From Paenibacillus sp. RUD330 (lineage in GTDB: Bacteria; Bacillota; Bacilli; Paenibacillales; Paenibacillaceae): a stretch of 64,000 bases of DNA. The position numbers and the translations under genes were made by a program. The stretch lies in the NCBI RefSeq assembly GCF_002243345.2, contig NZ_CP022655.2, positions 894,001 to 958,000 on the forward strand, in the 5' to 3' direction. Position 1 is the stretch's first letter. Each line of letters starts with the position of its first letter. This document shows positions 58,030 to 64,000 of the stretch, in pieces. The notes under the pieces were generated by a model, which saw only the letters and a program-made list of their open reading frames with translations, did not search any database and had not been told where the DNA came from.

Positions 58030-60726
58030 TCAGCTGTATACGTTCAGCTCGCGGATCGACCACCAGCTGGTCGCCGTTCCGGTCTGCACGATCTTGATGT
58101 AGCGGGCGGTCTTCGCCGCGAACGAGGCGGTGACGACGGGACCGGTGCCGGTGCCTGTGGCGACGGCGCTGCCCCAGCTCGCGCCGTCGGCGGAGACGTA
58201 GATTTCATAACCCCGCGCATAGTCGCTGTCGCTGCCGGTAGAATCCATCGTCAGCTTGGAGAAGGTTTTGGACGCCTTCATATCGACGGTGATGGACTGG
58301 CCCGGCGCCATCGCCGCGCCTGTACTCCAGCGGGTCGCCATGCTGCCGTCGAGCAGGTTGGCCGGCACGTCGCCGCTGGACGGCGTGCTGCTCGCCGTCC
58401 AGCCGGTGCGGTCCAGAGCTGCGCCAGGCGTCGGAGTCGGAGTCGGCGTTGTCCCGCCCGACGTGCCGTACACGTTCAGCTCGCGGATCGACCACCAGCT
58501 GCTGTTCGTGCCGGTCTGCACGATCTTGATGTAGCGGGCGGTCTGAGCCGCGAAGGAAGTCGTCACGACGGGTGCGCTGCCGATTCCCGTCGCAACGGGG
58601 CTGCCCCAGCTCGCGCCGTCGGCGGAGACATACACCTCATAACCCCGCGCATAGTCGCTGTCGCTGCCGGTGGAGTCCATCGTCAGCTTGTTGAAGGTTT
58701 TGGAAGCCTTCATGTCGATGAGGATATATTGGCCCGGCGCCATCGCCGCGCCTGTGCTCCAGCGGGTCGCCATGCTGCCGTCCAGCAGGTTGGCCGGGAC
58801 GTCTCCGCTCGACGGATTGCTCGTCGCGGTCCATCCGGTCCGGTCCAGCGCCGTTCCCGGCGCCGGTGTCGGAGTCGGAGTCGGCGTAGGCGCAACCGTC
58901 GGGGTTGGGGTCGGAGTCGGAGTCGGTGTCGGGGTAGGCGTGCCTCCCGAGCCGTTGCCCGCCCATTCACCCAGCGTCTGGCGCATCGCCTCGGCCGGGG
59001 TGTTGGCGTACACGCGGCCGCCGGTGTTGTTGATGATGTGGGAGATCTCGCTGCCGGCCGTGCCGGAGAGCCAGATGGTCGTCATGTTGTGGAACTTCAC
59101 GCCCGGCGCGTTGGGCGCCTCGATGGCGCTGTTCAGCTTGACGGCCGCGTCGCGGAAGTAGGAGTAGATGCCGAGTCCCCAGGCCTCGTGGCTTGTCACG
59201 CTGTCTGCGACCTTGTAGGAGGCGTAGCCGTTGACGGCGCCTCCGCCGCTTTTCCAGGAGGCTTGATTCGGCACGTCGTACGGAATTTCGGACTGGTAGA
59301 AATACAGCTTGCCGCCGTTGCCGTTCCATACGGTCTGATACTCGTTGTGATGCTCGTTGAACAGCCCGTACAGGGTGACGTCGGCGCCGTTGACGATGAG
59401 GCCGTTTTTGGAGACGTTGGACGTCCAGCCGGCGCCGGCTCCATGGTCGGCCCGCCAGAGCCAGAAATGGTCGCCGATGACGTCGCTGCTGTTGATGCGC
59501 AGGCTGGCGTCGCTGCGTCCGTTGGACGCGCCGCCGGTGCGGAAGGTCAGATCGTGAAGGGAGGTCGGATTGGATTTATGGCGGGCCGAGCTGCCGACAG
59601 GGCCGACATCCATCAGCACCGGCGTGTTGACAGGACCGGCGTCGAAGGTAAGGCCGGCGATCTTCACGCCGTCCACGTCCGCGACGGTCATGGCGGGCAG
59701 TCCCGTATCCGGCACGAGCGTCGGAATGCCGATGCCGAGCACGACGGTGTTGGCGTTCGCCACGCGGATCGTATCGCTCAGATGATAGATGCCGGGCGTG
59801 AACAGCAGATGCTTGCCTTGGGCGAGAGCTGCGTTCAGGCTCGCCGCGGTAGCGCTTTCAGGACGCGCGACATAAAACTGGCTGATCGGGATCGACTGGC
59901 CGGGCGTAGAGCCGGACGCCCAGCTGACGCCCTGCGTGCCGCTCTGCAGCGCGGGGACGAACACCTGGTACTGGCCGCTGCCGTCGACGTACAGATACGG
60001 CTTCTCGCGGATGACCGGAGTCGTCGGCACGACGGTGTAGGGAGGATCGGGGAAGCTGGCCGCGGGGGCGTTCTTGCTGCCGACGAACATCATGTTCCAG
60101 ACGCCGTTGGTCCATTCTCCCCACTCGCTGTTGCGGGAGAACCACTGCTGCTGGGAGGCCGGAACGACCTTGCCGTCGACCTTGGAATCGGCGAGGAAGC
60201 CTCCGCTGGCCCAGCCGGCGTTCCAGTTGGAATCGAAATCGAACAGGTCGAGCTCGCCCTTGATGTTGAGGCGGCGGAGCGGAGCGGCCTGCGACACGGC
60301 GATCTGCGTCTTGCCGCTGGAAGGAGCCAGCGTCATGTTCTCGATCGCCCGCCAGAAATTGCGCGTCGCGTTGCCGTTGTCCCAGTCGGCGTTCACGTTG
60401 ACGCCGCCGGTTACCGTGACATCCCCGGGATTGAGCCCTAGGCCGGCCACATGGGTATAGAAGCCGACGTTGAAATTGACGTTGTACGTGCCGGGCTTGA
60501 ACAGCAGCGCCTTGCGGCTGCTGCTGAACTCGGCCGACTCCAGCGAGCTGAAGACCGACGTCGCCACGGACTGGATGTCCGCCGCCGGCATGGACGGATC
60601 GAACACATAGACATTCGGTCCGAACAGGGTGGTGTTGGCGTCGCTGACAGGCGCGGCCGAGGCTGCGCCTGCCGCCAATCCGCCCAGCGTCAGCGCCGCT
60701 GCGACCGACAGGATCATTTTCTTCAT
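58030..60726 (-). CDS. Secreted right-handed beta-helix protein with two F5/8C modules
   Basis: An 898-residue exported protein; GGAGG precedes ATG 60726. Signal peptide 1-25 (MKKMILSVAAALTLGGLAAGAASA). Residues about 26-590 have the repetitive strand-turn pattern of beta-helix enzymes: LLFKPGTYNVNFNVGFYTHVAGLG, HLLFTPGIYHLSDTIRV, VDGVKIAGLTFDAGPV. This resembles pectate-lyase-like and GH55/GH87-type folds, but I cannot assign a catalytic family. Homologues are usually annotated only by their discoidin domains. A Thr-Pro linker (about 594-620) leads to two F5/8C modules (622-748 and 763-897). Co-transcription with the GH81 gene suggests it acts on the same beta-glucan or associated polymer. 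Not certain to be an enzyme. Confidence 0.8.
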   Translation of the reverse strand: MKKMILSVAAALTLGGLAAGAASAAPVSDANTTLFGPNVYVFDPSMPAADIQSVATSVFSSLESAEFSSSRKALLFKPGTYNVNFNVGFYTHVAGLGLNPGDVTVTGGVNVNADWDNGNATRNFWRAIENMTLAPSSGKTQIAVSQAAPLRRLNIKGELDLFDFDSNWNAGWASGGFLADSKVDGKVVPASQQQWFSRNSEWGEWTNGVWNMMFVGSKNAPAASFPDPPYTVVPTTPVIREKPYLYVDGSGQYQVFVPALQSGTQGVSWASGSTPGQSIPISQFYVARPESATAASLNAALAQGKHLLFTPGIYHLSDTIRVANANTVVLGIGIPTLVPDTGLPAMTVADVDGVKIAGLTFDAGPVNTPVLMDVGPVGSSARHKSNPTSLHDLTFRTGGASNGRSDASLRINSSDVIGDHFWLWRADHGAGAGWTSNVSKNGLIVNGADVTLYGLFNEHHNEYQTVWNGNGGKLYFYQSEIPYDVPNQASWKSGGGAVNGYASYKVADSVTSHEAWGLGIYSYFRDAAVKLNSAIEAPNAPGVKFHNMTTIWLSGTAGSEISHIINNTGGRVYANTPAEAMRQTLGEWAGNGSGGTPTPTPTPTPTPTPTVAPTPTPTPTPAPGTALDRTGWTATSNPSSGDVPANLLDGSMATRWSTGAAMAPGQYILIDMKASKTFNKLTMDSTGSDSDYARGYEVYVSADGASWGSPVATGIGSAPVVTTSFAAQTARYIKIVQTGTNSSWWSIRELNVYGTSGGTTPTPTPTPGAALDRTGWTASSTPSSGDVPANLLDGSMATRWSTGAAMAPGQSITVDMKASKTFSKLTMDSTGSDSDYARGYEIYVSADGASWGSAVATGTGTGPVVTASFAAKTARYIKIVQTGTATSWWSIRELNVYS

Positions 60727-60776
60727 TCTTCATCCTCCTTTGATTTGGCCTTGCGATGCGCGGGTTGGCCCTGATG

Positions 60777-60792
60777 TTGAAATCGTTTTCAA
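60777..60792 (-). promoter_or_regulatory. cre-like site in the leader of the beta-helix/GH81 operon
   Basis: TTGAAATCGTTTTCAA matches the cre consensus WTGNAARCGNWWWCAW with one deviation and is nearly palindromic. It lies 50 bp upstream of ATG 60726, downstream of the predicted promoter, as for a roadblock repressor. Confidence 0.7.
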
Positions 60793-60864
60793 AAACGGGC
60801 TGCCTGCCACCTCTTTTCGTTTGATGTCGATGATTTTCTATTGCCATCAGGAGATGGCAACCAC

Positions 60865-60902
60865 AGTATAAGATGGAATACTATCCTTGAAAACGGTTTC
60901 TT
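60865..60902 (-). promoter_or_regulatory. Promoter with overlapping LacI/cre-like operator
   Basis: On the minus strand TTTTCA (60888-60893), 17 bp, TATACT (60865-60870). A second cre-like word TTGAAAACGGTTTCTT (plus-strand reading, 60887-60902) overlaps the -35 box. The two operator-like sites are 110 bp apart, which would allow looping by a LacI-family protein. Confidence 0.6.
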
Positions 60903-61189
60903 TCCAAGTTCTTGAAAATACAAACCAAGCGGCTTGAATTCACCGCCTCGAGCGCAAAAAATCCCCGCGCATTTACTTTTTGGGTTGGCCTTCTCTTTGT
61001 TATCGTTTGCTTGGGATTGACAAGGATATTATTAGCAAGCTCGTTCAGCAAGGGAAATGGAATCGCTGCTAAATGGCCGCGAAGCCGCTTCCAGGAGAAT
61101 GCGGTTGGCCGCCGTTCTCCTGTCCAAACCAGGCATGGTATGATGGAGTCTGACCAAACCAGACATCATGAAGGAGGCCGCCGAAGGAC
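60903..61189. other. Divergent upstream region
   Basis: It holds the leader of the SNF2 gene, including an inverted repeat CAGGAGAA (61092-61099) / TTCTCCTG (61115-61122) and a TATGAT box at 61139-61144. A 93-codon frame (60912-61193) with one hydrophobic stretch lacks a ribosome site and is not called. Confidence 0.5.
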
Positions 61190-64000
61190 ATGAACCAGCC
61201 GGCACCGGTCCTGACCGAAGCGATGATCCAAAATCTGTGCGGCAGCCTTTCCTTCGGGAAGGGCCGGACGCTCTACAATAACGGCAAGGTGCTGCTGGCC
61301 GATATGGCTGCGGACGGCAGCCGGGTCGAGGCTCTCGTCCAGGACAAGCCGCAGAGCCATGTGTCCGTCCGCGCCGGGTCGGGAGGCCGGCTGGAGGCGT
61401 CCTGCTCCTCTTGCCCGCCATTGGGCTCTTATGTCAAAGGCTGCAAGCATGTGGCGGCGGTGCTCGTAGCCGTCAAGGAGCGGCTCCATGACGGCGGCGG
61501 GGAGCCTGGACGCCGGCGGAGCGCAGGGAAGAAGCCTGCTGCCGGCGCCCAGGCGCCTCCGTCCGGCGTGGACAAGCTGCTGCAGCTGTTCAACGCGGCA
61601 GCGGCGCCGGCCGCTCCCGGACTGGCGGAGCGGCTGGTGGACTCGCGCCGGCTGACGCGGGCGGAGCTTGTCTGCGCGCCGGTCCTGCTGGACGGCGGCT
61701 TGCGCCTGCTCGGCATCGCCTTGTCGGTCGCGGACGGGCGCGGCCTGCGGCCCGTGCGGCGGATCCGCGAGTTCCTGCTGCGCATCGGCGCTGGAGCGGC
61801 GGCCGACCCGGCCGAGACGGGCGCCGCGTTCGATCCGCAGCAGCAGCGCTTTCCTGCCGGGCAGGAGGCGCTGCTGCGCCTGCTCGCGGAGACGGCCGGC
61901 ACGGAGGCGCTGTACCGGCAGCCATCGGGGCAGGCCGGCGATGCCGCCGCAAGCGCTCTGCCGGAGAGCGTGCTTCCGGTGCCGCCTGCCGTTTGGCCCC
62001 GCCTGCAGCCGCTGCTGCTGCTGGCGACGGGCTTGAAGCTGGAGCATCGGGGAGCCGCCTACGATGGGCTGCGCGAGGGCGACGGAGCTCCGGAGCTCGG
62101 CTTCCGGCTGGAGGAGGCGGGGCATGGCGAATACGGGCTGCGGGCCGACGGACTGGCCGCCGTCACCGCCTTTCCTGCTTATGCCGCCGCTCTGCAGGGC
62201 AACTCGCTCCACCGGCTCGAACCGCAGCAGGCCGTGCGGCTGGACGAGCTGCAGCGGCTGCTGGCCGACGCGCCGGATGGAAGGCTGGCCGTTCCGGAGG
62301 ATCAGCTGGAGGCGCTTGCCGCCGGCGTGCTGCCGGAGCTGGCGAAGCTCGGCAGCGTGAAGCTGGACGCCCGCCTGGAGGAGAGGATGATCCGTCATCC
62401 GCTCAAAGCCCGGCTGTATTTGGATCGAGTGCGCGACAAGCTGCTCGCCGCCCTTGAATTCCAATACGGGGAAATCGTCTTCAATCCGCTGGAGGATCTG
62501 CGCCAGAGAGGGACGGGAGCGATTCTGATCCGCGATCCCGAGCGGGAGGCCGAGATCTTCCGGGTGCTGGAGGAGGACAAGCCCGCCTCCACGGACGCCG
62601 GTTATTTCCTCTCGGGGGAAGAGGAGGAATACCGATTCCTCTACCGCACCGTGCCCAAGCTGGAGAAGCTGCTGCAGCTCTACGCGACGAATGCGGTCCG
62701 CATCCGCATGCCGTCGAGCACGGCTCCGCCGCAGGTGCGGGTTGAGGTCGACGAGCGGACCGACTGGCTGGAATTCCGCTTCTCGATGGACGGAGTGCCG
62801 TCCGAGGAGGTCCGCCATCTGGTGGAGGCGGTTCAGGAACGAAAGCCTTACTACAGGCTGCCTTCTGGAGCATTCGTTTCCCTGGAAGGCGACCGTTTCG
62901 CCGGGATGATCCGGATCATCCAGGACACGGGCATGGCAAGCCGGATCGGCCTGGACGGATCGTTCAAGCTGCCGCTGCTTCAGGGGCTGCCCATGCTTCA
63001 CCATGCTTCCGGCGAGGATGCGGGCATGCGGTTCGGTCCCGCCTTGCATAAGCTGGCGGAGGATCTCCGCCATCCGGAGCGATTGGAGTTCCCGTTGCCG
63101 GAATCGCTGGAGAACGTGCTGCGCGACTATCAGAAGACCGGCTTCCGCTGGTTCAAGACGCTGGCCCATTACGGCCTTGGAGGCATTCTGGCTGACGACA
63201 TGGGGCTGGGAAAAACGCTGCAGGCGATCTCCTTCCTCGTCTCCGTGCTGCCCGAGATCCGGGAGAGCGGGCAGCCGGCTCTCGTCGTCTGCCCGTCCTC
63301 GCTGCTGTACAACTGGAGCTCCGAGCTGGAGCGCTTCGCTCCAGGCATGCGCGCCGTCATCGCCGACGGCTCCAGGAAGGAGCGCAGCGCCAAGCTGTCC
63401 CGGCTGGGCGGCGTCGACGTCGTCATCGCCTCCTATCCGCTGGTAAGGCTGGATACGGCCGATTATGACGCGCTTGCGTTCCATACGCTCATCCTGGACG
63501 AGGCGCAGATGATCAAGAACGATGTCACGAGCACGGCGCGGGCGGTCAAGCGGTTGAATGCGCGCCATCGGTTCGCTCTGTCCGGCACGCCGCTGGAGAA
63601 CCGCTTGACCGAGCTGTGGTCGATCTGCGAGGCCGTGCTGCCGGGGCTGTTCGGCAGCCGCCGCGAGTTCCAGGAGCTGCGCAGCGGGGAGGTGGCGCGG
63701 ATGATCCGGCCGTTCCTGCTCCGCAGGCTCAAGCGCGACGTGCTGAGCGAGCTGCCGGACAAGATCGAGACGATGCTGAAGACCGACCTGCTGCCGGAGC
63801 AGAAGAGGCTGTACGCCAGCTATCTGGTGAAGCTGCGGGCGGAGGCTCTGAAGCATATGGCCGAGGGCATTTTCGAGCTGAAGAAGATCCGCATTCTGGC
63901 GGGGCTGACCCGCCTGCGGCAGATCTGCAACCATCCGGCCGTGTTCGTGGAGGACTACGCCGGCGGCTCGGCCAAGTTCGACCAGCTGATGGATCTCGTG
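61190..64000 (+). CDS. SNF2-family helicase with SWIM zinc finger, cut by the window end
   Basis: 937 codons are visible and the frame is open at the right edge. ATG 61190 has AAGG 4 bp and AAGGAGG 12 bp upstream. The N-terminal SWIM finger is CSSCPP with GCKHVAAVL (CxxC...CxH, about residues 70-90). A long middle region (about 130-640) is the bacterial SNF2-associated domain. The helicase core follows: GGILADDMGLGKTLQAISFL (Walker A), LILDEAQMIKN (DEAQ box), LSGTPLENRLTELWSICE, and RPFLLRRLKRDVLSELPDK. The second RecA-like lobe begins before the edge but its end is missing. Such proteins are ATP-driven DNA translocases; the bacterial role is poorly known. Confidence 0.93.
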   Translation, partial: MNQPAPVLTEAMIQNLCGSLSFGKGRTLYNNGKVLLADMAADGSRVEALVQDKPQSHVSVRAGSGGRLEASCSSCPPLGSYVKGCKHVAAVLVAVKERLHDGGGEPGRRRSAGKKPAAGAQAPPSGVDKLLQLFNAAAAPAAPGLAERLVDSRRLTRAELVCAPVLLDGGLRLLGIALSVADGRGLRPVRRIREFLLRIGAGAAADPAETGAAFDPQQQRFPAGQEALLRLLAETAGTEALYRQPSGQAGDAAASALPESVLPVPPAVWPRLQPLLLLATGLKLEHRGAAYDGLREGDGAPELGFRLEEAGHGEYGLRADGLAAVTAFPAYAAALQGNSLHRLEPQQAVRLDELQRLLADAPDGRLAVPEDQLEALAAGVLPELAKLGSVKLDARLEERMIRHPLKARLYLDRVRDKLLAALEFQYGEIVFNPLEDLRQRGTGAILIRDPEREAEIFRVLEEDKPASTDAGYFLSGEEEEYRFLYRTVPKLEKLLQLYATNAVRIRMPSSTAPPQVRVEVDERTDWLEFRFSMDGVPSEEVRHLVEAVQERKPYYRLPSGAFVSLEGDRFAGMIRIIQDTGMASRIGLDGSFKLPLLQGLPMLHHASGEDAGMRFGPALHKLAEDLRHPERLEFPLPESLENVLRDYQKTGFRWFKTLAHYGLGGILADDMGLGKTLQAISFLVSVLPEIRESGQPALVVCPSSLLYNWSSELERFAPGMRAVIADGSRKERSAKLSRLGGVDVVIASYPLVRLDTADYDALAFHTLILDEAQMIKNDVTSTARAVKRLNARHRFALSGTPLENRLTELWSICEAVLPGLFGSRREFQELRSGEVARMIRPFLLRRLKRDVLSELPDKIETMLKTDLLPEQKRLYASYLVKLRAEALKHMAEGIFELKKIRILAGLTRLRQICNHPAVFVEDYAGGSAKFDQLMDLV

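Noticed and set aside
57953-58063. N-terminal extension of the minus-strand GH81
   Set aside because: Would overlap the coding end of the upstream gene and place 37 residues before the signal peptide; GTG 57952 has a good ribosome site.
57922-60441. 839-codon open frame on the plus strand
   Set aside because: Antisense shadow of the beta-helix gene; composition is Arg/Gly/Ala-rich and no ribosome site or domain is present.
60912-61193. 93-residue protein with one hydrophobic helix
   Set aside because: TTG start without ribosome site, tail overlaps the SNF2 leader, composition not convincing.

Overview
The window is a GC-rich chromosomal segment of a Gram-positive, low-GC-lineage bacterium, most likely Paenibacillus or a close relative. 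The evidence is the strong GGAGG ribosome sites on nearly every gene, an MhqR/MhqO/MhqD quinone-resistance cluster, a T-box leader before proS, an LplB/YtcP-type sugar uptake operon with a membrane AraC regulator, a copper-amine-oxidase-type stalk protein, and large secreted beta-1,3-glucanases with CBM6, CBM56 and F5/8C modules. No phage, plasmid, insertion sequence, rRNA or tRNA gene was seen.

Layout. 1-2.8 kb: the tail of an NlpC/P60 hydrolase, a MarR regulator with an operator-rich promoter, and a MATE exporter. 3.9-7.1 kb: the mhqR-mhqO-mhqD-dioxygenase cluster. 7.2-8.8 kb: a thioredoxin-reductase-like enzyme and an Rrf2 regulator that share a promoter motif. 9.1-14.0 kb: an ABC transporter plus two-component operon of the peptide-antibiotic sensing type. 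15.0-18.7 kb: a FadR-type regulator divergent from glcD-glcF (glycolate/lactate oxidation). 19-28 kb: two acetyltransferases (one AT-rich with a CTG start), T-box-proS, a YwrD-like gamma-glutamyltransferase, an MsrA-MsrB fusion whose MsrB active cysteine is replaced, and an ArsR/old-yellow-enzyme pair. 28.5-33.3 kb: a giant hybrid kinase and a receiver-kinase partner. 33.6-38 kb: a GH81 glucanase and a stalk protein. 39.6-45.5 kb: an AraC-type regulator with a sugar ABC uptake operon. 45.8-53.5 kb: an amidohydrolase, a Rieske protein, a DUF2798 membrane protein, an ANT(6)-like adenylyltransferase, a quinone oxidoreductase and several small membrane or lipoproteins. 53.7-60.7 kb: a second GH81 and a beta-helix protein on the minus strand behind a cre/LacI-like control region. 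61.2 kb to the end: a SWIM/SNF2 helicase, cut by the window edge.

The most unusual structure is a dispersed intergenic repeat. Four arrays (3.2, 14.6, 38.8 and 46.9 kb) are built from a 24-bp unit with core CGGA-N7-TCCG. In all four, two units point right and two to five point left. Units repeat every 50 bp (49-51), and the second right-facing unit is always exactly 59 bp before the first left-facing one. The two arms carry different unit subtypes, so the arrays are one polar element present in both orientations. I know of no described family with this geometry. Two reading frames (38.2 and 52.0 kb) look frameshifted, and several minisatellites lie between genes.
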